A stretch of DNA of 64,000 nucleotides, from contig NZ_JBHTJO010000001.1 in the NCBI RefSeq assembly GCF_042676065.1, forward strand, positions 2,542,001 through 2,606,000, given 5' to 3'. The translations under genes were made by a program, and so were the position numbers. Under the pieces are notes generated by a model that made no database searches, was not told where the DNA came from, and was given only the letters and a program-made list of their open reading frames with translations. Positions 25,641-33,969 of this stretch are shown piece after piece (position 1 is the first letter of the stretch; every line of letters begins with the position of its first letter). The stretch is from Methyloligella solikamskensis (GTDB taxonomy: Bacteria; Pseudomonadota; Alphaproteobacteria; Rhizobiales; Methyloligellaceae).

Positions 25641-26723
25641 TCATGGCGCCGGCACCGTGTCGAACACGGCGGCGAAGAAGCGGCGGATGATGTCCTCGCG
25701 CCGGAGCTCGTAGATCGGATCGAGGAAGACGCGGTGGCCCATGGATTCGGGGAACACCTCGCGCAGATCCTCAGGCACGACCATGTCGCGCCCGTTGAGC
25801 CAGGCGGCCACGCGGGCGGCGCGGAGCAGATAGCTCATGCCGCGCGGGCTGGCACCGCCCTGGACGAGGCGGGCCATATCGACGCCTTCCAGGTCGATTC
25901 CGACGGAGATGGGATCGCGCAGGGCCTGCCAGAGATCCAGCGCATAGCGCTCCAGCGCCTCGCTGGTGGTGACGCTCTCCTGAATGGTGCGGGCGACTTG
26001 ATCCATGGATTCGAAATCCAGGATGTCGGGCGCGACGGTCTGGATGAGGCTATCGACGTCATGGAAGCGCGTCTGAAAGGCGAGCTCCCGGCGAACCTCG
26101 CGGTCGTCCGGCAGCTCCATGTTGATCTCCATGAAGAAGCGGTCGCGGGCCGCAGCCGGCAGCTCGAAGGTCTCTTCGCGCTCGATGCGGTTCCTGTCGG
26201 CGAAGACCTGGAGATAGGGAAAGGAGTATTCGCGATTGAAGGCGGTGACGCTCCGCTCGGCCATCAAACGCAGGAGCAGAGAATGCACCTGGGGCCGCGC
26301 GCGGTTGATCTCGTTGAAGAAGAAGATGGCGAGGTCGCTGCCATGGCGCAGCACAGGGCCGGGATCGACCCGCGGCCGCCCATCCTCACCGAGATAGGTG
26401 TAGTAGATCAGATCGGCGGGCATCAGATCGATGGTGCCCTCGACGCGCTCGAACGCGCCGCCCAGGCCGCGCGCCACGGCGCGGAGCAAGGTGGTCTTGC
26501 CGACGCCGACATCGCCTTCCAGCAGCACGTGGCCGCGGGCGAAGATCGCAATGGTCAAAAGCCGGATCACGCGGCTCTGGCCAACGATGGCGCCTGCGAT
26601 CTCGCTTTCGAAGTCTTGAGCTTTATCGCGCCAGACGTTTAGGTCGATGGCGCTATCTTTTGTCTGCTTGTTGCGCGCCTGGCTGCTCCCAGGCGCGGGC
26701 GTTCCGGACGGTCCCGACGACAT
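25641..26723 (-). CDS. mxaR: Methanol oxidation AAA+ ATPase MxaR (MoxR family)
   Basis: A 360-residue MoxR-type AAA+ ATPase; Walker A GDVGVGKTT (residues 70-78), Walker B FFNEINRARPQ, and an arginine-finger region further on. The first 25 residues are low-complexity. MoxR ATPases act as chaperones with vWA proteins, here MxaC and MxaL. It lies 158 bases behind mxaI, a gap that contains two hairpins and separates the structural from the accessory genes. Confidence 0.93.
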   Translation of the reverse strand: MSSGPSGTPAPGSSQARNKQTKDSAIDLNVWRDKAQDFESEIAGAIVGQSRVIRLLTIAIFARGHVLLEGDVGVGKTTLLRAVARGLGGAFERVEGTIDLMPADLIYYTYLGEDGRPRVDPGPVLRHGSDLAIFFFNEINRARPQVHSLLLRLMAERSVTAFNREYSFPYLQVFADRNRIEREETFELPAAARDRFFMEINMELPDDREVRRELAFQTRFHDVDSLIQTVAPDILDFESMDQVARTIQESVTTSEALERYALDLWQALRDPISVGIDLEGVDMARLVQGGASPRGMSYLLRAARVAAWLNGRDMVVPEDLREVFPESMGHRVFLDPIYELRREDIIRRFFAAVFDTVPAP

Positions 26724-26796
26724 CTCTTCCCCTCATTCCACCGTTCGCGTTCAACGCTCCCTATCGCTGCCCGCGCGGCGGTTCTTAAGTTGAAGA

Positions 26797-26818
26797 GGGT
26801 GCAGCCGAGGCTGCACCC
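26797..26818 (-). promoter_or_regulatory. Perfect hairpin between mxaI and mxaR
   Basis: GGGTGCAGCC (26797-26806) and GGCTGCACCC (26809-26818) form a perfect 10-bp stem with a 2-base loop. On the minus strand it is followed by TCTTCAACTT, not a clean T-run, so it looks like an attenuator or an RNA 3-prime stabiliser rather than a full terminator. Confidence 0.6.
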
Positions 26819-26831
26819 CACCCCTCAATCA

Positions 26832-26855
26832 GAGGCCGAGGCCTCGAAATCGAGG
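26832..26855 (-). promoter_or_regulatory. Second hairpin between mxaI and mxaR
   Basis: GAGGC/GCCTC (26832-26845) and the overlapping CCTCG-AAAT-CGAGG (26842-26855) can fold in two exclusive ways. It stands 27 bases past the mxaI stop. Confidence 0.4.
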
Positions 26856-26881
26856 GTTAGCTCTGGGAGAAGCGGACAGAG

Positions 26882-27181
26882 CTAATCGAGTTTCGAGACG
26901 TCGTAGACCCACTCACCGGTCTCCTTGAAGTGCGCGGTACGCTTGGCGTTGCGCTCTTCCATCTCGGTGATGGAGTTGCTCTGCTTGGCAAGCTCCTTCG
27001 GGTCGTGCTTGGGATCGTATTTCGAGCCCTCCACCTTTTCCGGATAGCCCGGCTTCGGCTCCCAGCAGTTGCCGGGCGCCTTGCAGTTGGTGCCGTCATA
27101 GGCAAGCGCCCCGGCGGTGGACATGGTCAGCGCGGCGGCGGCAGCCAGCACCACGCCGGTCAGTTTCGTCTTGGCAGTCAT
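26882..27181 (-). CDS. mxaI: Methanol dehydrogenase small (beta) subunit MxaI
   Basis: A 99-residue precursor with a 27-residue signal peptide (ending GALA). The mature part is the typical Lys-rich, extended MxaI with the C-K-A-P-G-N-C cysteine pair and the C-terminal TGEWVYDV segment. It wraps around MxaF in the alpha2-beta2 enzyme; absence of such a subunit is normal for XoxF enzymes. GGAGGAAC precedes the ATG. The gene lies between mxaG and mxaR, as in other mxa operons. Confidence 0.95.
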   Translation of the reverse strand: MTAKTKLTGVVLAAAAALTMSTAGALAYDGTNCKAPGNCWEPKPGYPEKVEGSKYDPKHDPKELAKQSNSITEMEERNAKRTAHFKETGEWVYDVSKLD

Positions 27182-27215
27182 GGGTCAGTTCCTCCGTAGT
27201 CACTCTTCGCTGCTT

Positions 27216-27236
27216 GGCGGATTGGTCCGCCTTTTT
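27216..27236. other. Hairpin in the mxaG-mxaI gap
   Basis: GGCGGA (27216-27221) pairs with TCCGCC (27226-27231); on the plus strand five Ts follow (27232-27236). As a terminator it would face antisense transcripts; on the mxa transcript it is a plain hairpin ahead of mxaI. Confidence 0.4.
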
Positions 27237-27270
27237 CTCCGGGACAATCGCAACACCCAGCGTCAGGCCG

Positions 27271-27828
27271 TTACGACTTGCCCTCGGGAACCTTGCATTC
27301 TCCTGTGGCCTCGACGCTGGTCGGATGCTCGGCGTCATAAGGCTCAAAGTTCGCTTTCTGCTCCTCGGTAAGCCACGTGGCTTCCGCGGGGTCGTCCTTG
27401 TAGAAGTGCCGGATCCAGGCGATCACCTTCAGGGACTCGTCCACACCGAGATCCGAGTGCGGGCCCATCATGGAGCGCGCGCCGCCCCACATGGTCTCGA
27501 ACAGACCCTTGTCGGTCTTGTTCTTCGGATAGGTGTAGTAGTCGTCGTTGAGGCCCGGTCCGATCTTGCCTTCGCCCACATGGCCGTGACAGCCGGAGCA
27601 TGAGGCGAGGAAGGTCTGCTCACCCTCTGCAAGACAGTTGGGGACCTCGGTGTAGAGGTTCTCGCCCGTCTCGAGGAAGTGCTGGGCAGCTGGCGTATCC
27701 GCTCCTTCCGCGTCGCTCAGATCCAGGGCCTCGCCCGTGATCGTGTGGTTGAAGGTCAGCTCCGCAGCCGCGATGAGCGGCATGGAAACCAGGGCGGCCG
27801 ACAAGGCCAATACTTTCAAAGCTCTCAT
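27271..27828 (-). CDS. mxaG: Cytochrome cL, electron acceptor of methanol dehydrogenase (MxaG)
   Basis: A 185-residue monoheme cytochrome with a signal peptide ending near IAAA. The heme motif is C-S-G-C-H (Cys77, Cys80, His81), followed by GPGLNDDYYTYPKN, typical of cytochrome cL. It takes electrons from PQQ in MxaFI and passes them to cytochrome cH. ATG 27828 (MRALKV) starts at a proper signal peptide; the frame open to 27876 only adds a hydrophilic stretch. It is 59 bases behind mxaJ. Confidence 0.94.
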   Translation of the reverse strand: MRALKVLALSAALVSMPLIAAAELTFNHTITGEALDLSDAEGADTPAAQHFLETGENLYTEVPNCLAEGEQTFLASCSGCHGHVGEGKIGPGLNDDYYTYPKNKTDKGLFETMWGGARSMMGPHSDLGVDESLKVIAWIRHFYKDDPAEATWLTEEQKANFEPYDAEHPTSVEATGECKVPEGKS

Positions 27829-27887
27829 TCTCAACCTGTTGTTTTCTTTTGAATTGCTCCCTGAGGCGTCCCCCAAAACGCCTCTCC

Positions 27888-28814
27888 TTACGATTTGGAT
27901 TCCGGCTTCTTCTTCTCTGGAATTTCCTGAAGCGGAATCCCCTCCTCCTCCAGCACGGCCTGGATCTGCGGGCGGCTCTTCTCCAGTGCCGCGTTGAGCT
28001 CCTTCAGAAGCTCCTCGTCGCCTTTGCGGACGCCCATGGCCTGGCTGAAGTGGAACGGCACCGGCTCGCCGTCGACGCGGTAGTTCTCGTCCGGCACCGG
28101 CGTCATCTTCACCGCGTCGTCATTGGTGACGTAGCGCGCGATCTCAGGTGCGAAGACGATGGCGACGTCGGCCTTGCCGCTCTTCAGATCCGTGATGAAC
28201 GTCGTCGGATTGATGCGGACATAGGCGTTGCGCCGGCTTTTGAAGTTGGTCAGGGACCGGTGGTAGTTGAAGTTCCGGTTATAGAGTCCGACCTTCTTCA
28301 GCATGGTCTCCACGGGTCCGCCCGGATCGAAGCCGATCGGATGGGCCTCGTAGAGGTCCTTGCTGTCGAAGGAGTCGATCTCCAGATCGGAATCGGCCGG
28401 CTGCACGAAGACATAGGACGTGCGGTAATACGGCTCAGTGGTCAGGACGCGCGGATCGCCGTCGTCGAGACCGATCACCACGTCGCACTTCTTCTCGTTG
28501 AGCATGTCGCGCACGAGATAGATCGCCGGACGGTCCATCCAGACGAACTCGACGTCGCGGCCCATCTCGTCGGCGACGATCTTGGCGATCTTGTTCTCGA
28601 AGCCGTCCTCGTCCTCGGTGGAATAAGGCGCTTCGGTGCTGGAGGCGCAGACCCGCAGCACATCGCTGCTCGCGGCCTTCTCAGCCTCTTTCTTGGCGGT
28701 GTCGTCAGCGGCGTGACCTGAGGTGGCCAGGCCGGCGATGAAGGCGGCAGCCACAAGCGCGGGCGCCAGCCTCGAGGTGTGTTTGATGAATTCCATGGTG
28801 CTTCTCTCTTTCAT
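27888..28814 (-). CDS. mxaJ: Methanol oxidation protein MxaJ (periplasmic binding protein-like)
   Basis: A 308-residue periplasmic protein of the solute-binding family 3 fold, with signal peptide (ending SGHAADD). Segments LRVCASSTEAPYS, FENKIAKIVADEMGRD and DVVIGLDDGDPRVL identify MoxJ/MxaJ. MxaJ is required for active methanol dehydrogenase, probably at assembly. Two starts are possible: ATG 28814 with AGGAAA ahead, or ATG 28796 (MEFIKH) with GAGAGAAG ahead; both keep the signal peptide. The ankyrin-fusion protein at 9772-11631 has a related N-terminal domain. Confidence 0.93.
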   Translation of the reverse strand: MKERSTMEFIKHTSRLAPALVAAAFIAGLATSGHAADDTAKKEAEKAASSDVLRVCASSTEAPYSTEDEDGFENKIAKIVADEMGRDVEFVWMDRPAIYLVRDMLNEKKCDVVIGLDDGDPRVLTTEPYYRTSYVFVQPADSDLEIDSFDSKDLYEAHPIGFDPGGPVETMLKKVGLYNRNFNYHRSLTNFKSRRNAYVRINPTTFITDLKSGKADVAIVFAPEIARYVTNDDAVKMTPVPDENYRVDGEPVPFHFSQAMGVRKGDEELLKELNAALEKSRPQIQAVLEEEGIPLQEIPEKKKPESKS

Positions 28815-28851
28815 GGGATTTTCCTGGGGGGCCTTCGGATTGCGCAGGGGA

Positions 28852-28882
28852 TCCGTCCCGCCGGCAGGACCGGCGGGACGGA
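28852..28882 (-). promoter_or_regulatory. Perfect 13-bp hairpin between mxaF and mxaJ
   Basis: TCCGTCCCGCCGG (28852-28864) and CCGGCGGGACGGA (28870-28882) form a perfect stem with loop CAGGA, 11 bases past the mxaF stop. No T-run follows on the minus strand, so it is not a simple terminator. A hairpin here would protect the mxaF message end or reduce read-through into mxaJ. Confidence 0.7.
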
Positions 28883-28892
28883 AATCGCCTAG

Positions 28893-30785
28893 CTAGTTCC
28901 GAATGACATCGGTCGAGTACTCATCCAGGGTCGGATCGTCGTACGGGCCCTTCCCATCGAGGGAGAAGACCAGCAGACCGCCACCCTGTTGGGTCCAGTT
29001 CTGCAGCTCGCGGAACGCACCCACAGCACCCAGACCAGCAGTCGGGTCATCGAGGTCGAAGACCAGACCAACGCCCGGCCAGCCGCCAACACCGTAGTAG
29101 ATGCCGACATACTGCGTGCCGTCGTGCTCGTAGGTCATCGGGTAGCCGATGGCGCCAGACGGCATCTTGAACTTCCACAGAAGCTCACCCGTCTCGCTGT
29201 TGCGGGCTTTGAAGTAGCCGTCGAGCGTGCCGTAGAAGACCAGATCGCCAGCGGTGGCCATGGTGCCGCCCCAAGCAGCGAAGCGCTCCATGACGGACCA
29301 CTTATAGGTGCTGCTGTCGGCGTCGTAGGCCTTCACCTGGCCAAGACCCAGGTAGTTCTGACGGTCGCCCTTCGGGCCGGGGTACATCGACAGGGTCGCA
29401 CCGACGAAGAACTGGCCGGCACGATACGGAAGCATGAAGGGCTCCCAGTCCATGCAGATGTGGTTGATGGCCAGGTAGAAGAGCTCCTTCTCCGGGTCGT
29501 AGGAGTCGTGAGCCTGGTCATGATAACCCATGGCCGACGGGCAGATGTCGGTGCCCTTGTGGTCCATGCGGGTGCCATACTCAGGATCGCGAACCGGGAT
29601 GCCCGTCTCCATGTCGACATGGGTCCAGACGTTCACGGTGTCATCCAGGAAGTCAGCCCGAACCAGGTCACCGTTGGTGCGGTCCAGGGTGTAGATGATG
29701 CCGTTACGATCCGGATGGGTCAGGAGCTTCTTGTCCTCGCCATCGATCTTCTGATCGCTGAGCATGATGACGTTCACGCCAGCGTAGTCCCACTCGTCAT
29801 GCGGGGTCTTCTGGTAGCCGAACTTCAGCTCGCCGGAGTCGGCATCGCGGGCCATGATGGTCATGGTCCACTTGTTGTCGCCCGGACGCATGGTCTCGTT
29901 CCACGGCGACGGGTTGCCCGAGCCGTAGTAAATGAGATTCAGGTCCGGATCGTAGGCATACCAACCCCAGTTGGTGCCGCCGCCGATCTTCCAGGCATCG
30001 CCTTCCCAGGTCGCCAGGCCGAGGCCCTTCTGACCATACTGCGGGTTGGCGCTGTTGAAGTCGTCGCCGATGCCGATGTCCTCGTCGGGACCGGTGGCAT
30101 ACATGCGCCACACCTGGCCGCCGTCGTGGGCGCTATAGGCAGTGGCATAACCGCGAACGCCGAGCTCGGCGCCCGAGGAACCGACGATGACCAGGTCCTT
30201 AACGACGTAAGGCGCAACGGTCAGGGTCGAACCGACCTTGATGTCGGAATTCTCCACCTTCCAGTACAGGCTGCCGTCCTCAGCCTTCAGCGCGACGACG
30301 TTACCGTCGAGCTGATTGCTGATGATCAGCGGAGGCGTGTCACCGCCGCCCGGGAAGTAGGCCAGGCCACGGTTGACCAGGTCGCAGCAAGCCACGGAAC
30401 GGGCTGCCGGATCCTGCTTCGGCTTGTACTGCCACTTGATCTTGCCCGGGTTGTCGAGGTCCAGGGCATAGACGTTATTCGGGAAAGCCGAGTTGATGTA
30501 CATCACGCCGTCCACGACAAGCGGCGTGCCCTCATGACCATTCAACAGACCGGTCGAGAACGTCCAGGAGACCCGGAGGTCTTTGACGTTCTCGGTGTTG
30601 ATCTGGTCCATCTCGCTGTAATTATCAGCGGTGTAGTCCTTCCCCGGCATCACGTAGTTGGCGTTGTCTTTCGACAGCTCGATGAGCTTGTCGTTCGCAA
30701 CGGCTGCGGATGATCCGAGGAAGCCAACGGCAAGTGCGACGCATGACGCTGACGCAATCGTGCCGAAACGTTTAAGTCCGTTCAT
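28893..30785 (-). CDS. mxaF: Methanol dehydrogenase large (alpha) subunit, calcium/PQQ type
   Basis: A 630-residue precursor with a signal peptide ending at AAVAND. It oxidises methanol to formaldehyde in the periplasm. The vicinal disulfide is in VACCDLVNRG, and propeller docking motifs occur throughout. Catalytic Asp333 is in DEWDYAGVN: the residue two positions on is Ala, the calcium-enzyme signature, in contrast to the Asp of the enzyme at 11833-13755. ATG 30785 (MNGLKRFG) gives the normal MxaF length; an open frame extends to 30974 without a signal peptide at its start. It is first in the mxa operon, with its promoter in the divergent region up to 31357. Confidence 0.97.
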   Translation of the reverse strand: MNGLKRFGTIASASCVALAVGFLGSSAAVANDKLIELSKDNANYVMPGKDYTADNYSEMDQINTENVKDLRVSWTFSTGLLNGHEGTPLVVDGVMYINSAFPNNVYALDLDNPGKIKWQYKPKQDPAARSVACCDLVNRGLAYFPGGGDTPPLIISNQLDGNVVALKAEDGSLYWKVENSDIKVGSTLTVAPYVVKDLVIVGSSGAELGVRGYATAYSAHDGGQVWRMYATGPDEDIGIGDDFNSANPQYGQKGLGLATWEGDAWKIGGGTNWGWYAYDPDLNLIYYGSGNPSPWNETMRPGDNKWTMTIMARDADSGELKFGYQKTPHDEWDYAGVNVIMLSDQKIDGEDKKLLTHPDRNGIIYTLDRTNGDLVRADFLDDTVNVWTHVDMETGIPVRDPEYGTRMDHKGTDICPSAMGYHDQAHDSYDPEKELFYLAINHICMDWEPFMLPYRAGQFFVGATLSMYPGPKGDRQNYLGLGQVKAYDADSSTYKWSVMERFAAWGGTMATAGDLVFYGTLDGYFKARNSETGELLWKFKMPSGAIGYPMTYEHDGTQYVGIYYGVGGWPGVGLVFDLDDPTAGLGAVGAFRELQNWTQQGGGLLVFSLDGKGPYDDPTLDEYSTDVIRN

Positions 30786-31357
30786 ATGCTGAACCCTCGC
30801 GTTTTCGCTCCCAACGGGTGCGGAGTTGAAGGCCGCATGCGCCACTCCAAAAGAGCGCCGCAACAGCCTCTCTCCGCCTCTCATTCGGCGCCGGACAGCA
30901 CTCTTGGATGGAGCTGATGCCTTGCGCCTATCGCAGTCCGGATTGGCCCGGACCTTTCGCAAAGGCGCCGCCATCTATGGGGACGACGGAAAGCCTTTTC
31001 GGCGATGTGGGCATCGTAGGGGGAGGGTCGCGCTTCCGTCTTTGGGAGGGTTCCTAGACTCGAAGCAGGACGAGTTCTCAAACCGCGGCGGACAAAGTGA
31101 TCGCTCGGGTCTGGATAACTTCTAACGAAAGGCGGGAGGAAAGATCAGCGTGGCGGGAAAGAATGGCAATGGGATTGAGACCCACCTGCAAGCCAGGAAG
31201 TGGCACACTTGGCGGGACTCTTCTCGCAATGATCCCAGCCGCTTATCGCGCTTCGCTGAGGTCGCCGAGAATAACGCCTCTAAATTGAAAGACGACCCTC
31301 GTGGCTGCGTTTTCTCCGCTACCGATTGCCGCAACGGCATCTGCACGCCCCGGCTAC
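30786..31357. other. Divergent intergenic region between mxaF and the lipoprotein gene, 572 bases
   Basis: Must contain the mxaF promoter (minus) and the promoter of the lipoprotein-FKBP-kinase-regulator operon (plus). I see no convincing sigma-70 pair. A GGGAGGAAAG purine run near 31135-31144 precedes GTG 31150, which opens a 96-residue frame overlapping the lipoprotein gene; it has no recognisable features and I do not call it. Confidence 0.5.
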
Positions 31358-31909
31358 ATGGCTCAGACCGTAGCCTTGCTCGGCCGCTTGTCGCGCGCCG
31401 CCGGCCTCGCAACAGCCCTCGGGCTGGCGGGGATTCTTAGCGCCTGCGGCGACGATGTCTCCGCGCCTGAACAGGCAGAGGAGATCCCGACCGAAACCAC
31501 GCAAAACAAGGAGCTCGCCCAGAAGGGCTGGCTGACCGTGCACGACAAGATCTCGCCCGCCCGATGGCTAGCGAGTCGCGAGGCTGGTTACGACGTCGAG
31601 TTGGACGATCCCCGGGTGAAGGAGCTGCACAAGAGGTTGCAAGACGCCAAGGGCGTCTTCGGCACGCCTTATCGGATGACGGCGAATCGTGCGGTCCAGT
31701 TGGAGCAGATGATCGATGAGGCCGGCTGGGAGCATGAGGATGCGGTCGATCTGATCGTGACCTTCACCGATGTCGGTGAATCGGACACCGCCGGTCAGGG
31801 TTTCGGCCAGATCGCGCAGGCCTACTTCCACCTCCGCAAATCCGGGCTCAGCCACGAGGAGGCGCTCCAGAAGATCAAAGAGGAAGCCAAGGAGGACCCC
31901 CAGCAATGA
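31358..31909 (+). CDS. Predicted lipoprotein encoded divergently from mxaF (possible MxaH-like)
   Basis: A 183-residue protein starting MAQTVALLG, with a hydrophobic signal region and lipobox L-S-A-C; the mature part would begin at Cys followed by Gly-Asp-Asp. The rest is hydrophilic and helical (KELHKRLQDAKGVFGTPYRMTANRAVQLEQM) with no domain I can name. It overlaps the FKBP gene by four bases and leads the operon that ends in a two-component pair. Methylotroph clusters carry an ill-defined mxaH gene in comparable positions; equating this gene with mxaH is a guess from context. The upstream in-frame start at 31301 would place hydrophilic sequence before the signal peptide. Confidence 0.7.
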   Translation: MAQTVALLGRLSRAAGLATALGLAGILSACGDDVSAPEQAEEIPTETTQNKELAQKGWLTVHDKISPARWLASREAGYDVELDDPRVKELHKRLQDAKGVFGTPYRMTANRAVQLEQMIDEAGWEHEDAVDLIVTFTDVGESDTAGQGFGQIAQAYFHLRKSGLSHEEALQKIKEEAKEDPQQ

Positions 31910-32358
31910 CTCGAGCTCTTCACGTGAACCGTTTTCTGCCCCTCGCCCTCGCCGCTGTTCTGGCGGCATGCCTGAGTCTCGCTCAGGCGCTTGCTTCACC
32001 ACAGACCTATTACACGGACTCCGGTCTGGGCGTGGGCGACATCACGGTGGGTACGGGCCCGCAGCCGCGGCCCGGGCAAACGGTCGTCGTGCACTACACG
32101 GGCTGGCTCTACGAGCGCGGCACCAAGGCGCGCAAGTTCGACAGCTCCGTGGACCGGGGCGAGCCCTTCTCCTTCACACTCGGCAAAGGCCAGGTGATCG
32201 AGGGCTGGGATGAGGGCGTCGCCAGCATGAAGGAAGGCGGCAAGCGCACCCTGATCATCCCGCCGGAGCTTGCCTATGGCGAGAGCGGTGCGGGCGATGC
32301 GATCCCCCCGAACGCCACGCTCATCTTCGATGTCGAGCTCCTCGATGTGAAGGACTGA
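31906..32358 (+). CDS. Exported FKBP-type peptidyl-prolyl cis-trans isomerase
   Basis: A 150-residue protein: signal region (LPLALAAVLAACLSLAQALA) and a single FKBP domain (about 40-148). Active-site residues are visible in VVVHYTGWLYE, KFDSS, GQVIEGWDEGV and ELAYGESGAG. The signal region contains L-A-A-C, so it could be either a lipoprotein or cleaved after ALA. It would catalyse prolyl isomerisation during folding of periplasmic proteins, plausibly the quinoproteins encoded next door. ATGA overlap with the lipoprotein gene. Confidence 0.9.
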   Translation: MTRALHVNRFLPLALAAVLAACLSLAQALASPQTYYTDSGLGVGDITVGTGPQPRPGQTVVVHYTGWLYERGTKARKFDSSVDRGEPFSFTLGKGQVIEGWDEGVASMKEGGKRTLIIPPELAYGESGAGDAIPPNATLIFDVELLDVKD

Positions 32359-32430
32359 CGCGCAGCGGACTGACAGCGCCGGGCCGGGCCTCGAAAGGGG
32401 GCGGCCCCCGCACAGCTACATGACAAGGTG

Positions 32431-33969
32431 ATGCAAGTGCTCAAGATGGGCTGGCAAACGCTCTGGTACGGGCGGACGATACGAACGCAGCTGCTGGTCG
32501 CCATCGGCGCGATCAATCTCTGCGCGCTCGCGATCGCCGGCATCGTCACGATCTATAATGCGCGTCACGCCACGAAGGTGGAGGTCTCCGCCTCCATGGA
32601 GCTCGCCAAGCAGTTCGTGCAGGCGACCATCCGCAGCGTGGAGCCGGACGGGCGCTACGGGCTTCTGTCCCAGAAGGTGACCCAGCTTTCGGAGCGGCTG
32701 CAGCTCGCCCAGCTCCGCCATGTGCGCATCTATATGGCGAACGCCGCCGGCGATCTGACGCCCATGACGGGGGGAGCGCCGGCGCCGTTACCCTCGCACG
32801 ACGAAGAGGCCGCGCCGCCGGCCTGGTTCGAAGCGCTGGTGACGCCGGAGATCGAGACCAGCGCTCTCAACGTGATCCAGACCGATCCGGTCAGCGGGCA
32901 TCTGATGGTGACCGAACGCCCCGAGCAGGCCGGTAAGGTCTGGGATCTCGGGACCGTGGTGATCCAGGGCGCACCGGAGGACGAGATCGCGGAGGTCTGG
33001 GAAGACGTCTCCAGCCTGTTCCTGCTCTGGCTGCTGCTCGACGCCGCCATGCTGCTGGTCTTCTACATTCTGCTCGGGCGGATGCTCGGGCCGCTGGCCT
33101 CCATCGCCCGGGGCATGTCGCAGCTCGAGGACGGACAATACGCGACCCGCCTGCCCCGGCCGCGCGTCGTGGAGCTGGCGGCGCTCGCCGACCGCTTCAA
33201 CTTCCTAGCCGAGACGCTGGGCCGGGCCCGGGCGGAGAATGCCCGGCTCTACGAGCAGCTCATCACGGTGCAGGAGGACGAGCGACGCGAGGTGGCGAGC
33301 GAGCTGCATGACGAGGCGAGCCCCTGCCTGTTCGGCATCACGGCCAACGCCTTTTCCATCGAGCAGCTGGCCGGCAAGCGGAAGGACAAGCGCACAAGTG
33401 AGATCAAGAGCCACGTCTCGGAGATCCTCAAGATTACCGAGCATCTGAAGGCCATGAACCGGGTGCTTCTGAAGAAACTGCGTCCCATCGCGCTCGGCAA
33501 GATTCCCATCGCCGACGCCATCACGGATCTCGTCAACGAGCTCGCCCAGCGCTTCCCCGATGTGGAGATCGACCACGCGATCAATGTGGACGCAAGAAGC
33601 TACGGCGAGAAGATCGACCTGGCGCTCTACCGCTGCGTCCAGGAAGGCGTGACCAACGCCATCCGCCACGGGCGGGCGGAGCTGGTTCAGGTGATCCTCA
33701 CTGAGAAAGACGGCGGGCCGTCCCGCGGCGGGAAGGACCTGCCCCGCACGGCGCAGCTCACGATCTCCGACGATGGGCAGGGTATCTCCGCCGACACGCC
33801 TGTCGGCTTCGGCATGACGGTGATGCGCGAACGCATCCATGCGCTCGGCGGCAATTGCGCGGTGCAGACCGCGCCCTCCCAAGGCACGACCCTGAAGGTG
33901 CTCGTGCCGCTCCAGGTTTCGCACGGTTCGGCTCAACAAAATCAACCAGAAATCGAAATGCACCAATGA
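32431..33969 (+). CDS. Membrane sensor histidine kinase, NarX/MoxY type (second copy)
   Basis: A 512-residue kinase paralogous to 15016-16464. A membrane helix (TQLLVAIGAINLCALAIAGI) is followed by a periplasmic region of about 150 residues, a second helix (LFLLWLLLDAAMLLVFYILL), HAMP, HisKA_3 with phospho-acceptor His293 in ASELHDEASPC, and an ATPase domain with EGVTNAIRHG and DDGQGIS. The sensor regions of the two kinases are less alike than their catalytic parts, suggesting different stimuli. ATG 32431 follows GTG 32428; either could be used. It lies 72 bases behind the FKBP gene and overlaps the regulator gene (ATGA). Confidence 0.9.
   Translation: MQVLKMGWQTLWYGRTIRTQLLVAIGAINLCALAIAGIVTIYNARHATKVEVSASMELAKQFVQATIRSVEPDGRYGLLSQKVTQLSERLQLAQLRHVRIYMANAAGDLTPMTGGAPAPLPSHDEEAAPPAWFEALVTPEIETSALNVIQTDPVSGHLMVTERPEQAGKVWDLGTVVIQGAPEDEIAEVWEDVSSLFLLWLLLDAAMLLVFYILLGRMLGPLASIARGMSQLEDGQYATRLPRPRVVELAALADRFNFLAETLGRARAENARLYEQLITVQEDERREVASELHDEASPCLFGITANAFSIEQLAGKRKDKRTSEIKSHVSEILKITEHLKAMNRVLLKKLRPIALGKIPIADAITDLVNELAQRFPDVEIDHAINVDARSYGEKIDLALYRCVQEGVTNAIRHGRAELVQVILTEKDGGPSRGGKDLPRTAQLTISDDGQGISADTPVGFGMTVMRERIHALGGNCAVQTAPSQGTTLKVLVPLQVSHGSAQQNQPEIEMHQ

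Noticed and set aside
27216..27236. Hairpin with five Ts in the mxaG-mxaI gap as a terminator of the mxa operon
   Set aside because: The T-run lies on the plus strand; the mxa genes run on the minus strand, where only A bases precede the stem.
28989..30713. 574-codon plus-strand frame opposite mxaF
   Set aside because: Antisense shadow of a certain gene with repetitive Val/Gly/His content and no start signal.
31150..31440. 96-codon frame from GTG with a purine-rich stretch ahead, upstream of the lipoprotein gene
   Set aside because: Overlaps the lipoprotein start, is rich in Arg/Ser/Pro without domain or helix pattern, and the lipoprotein reading explains the region better.
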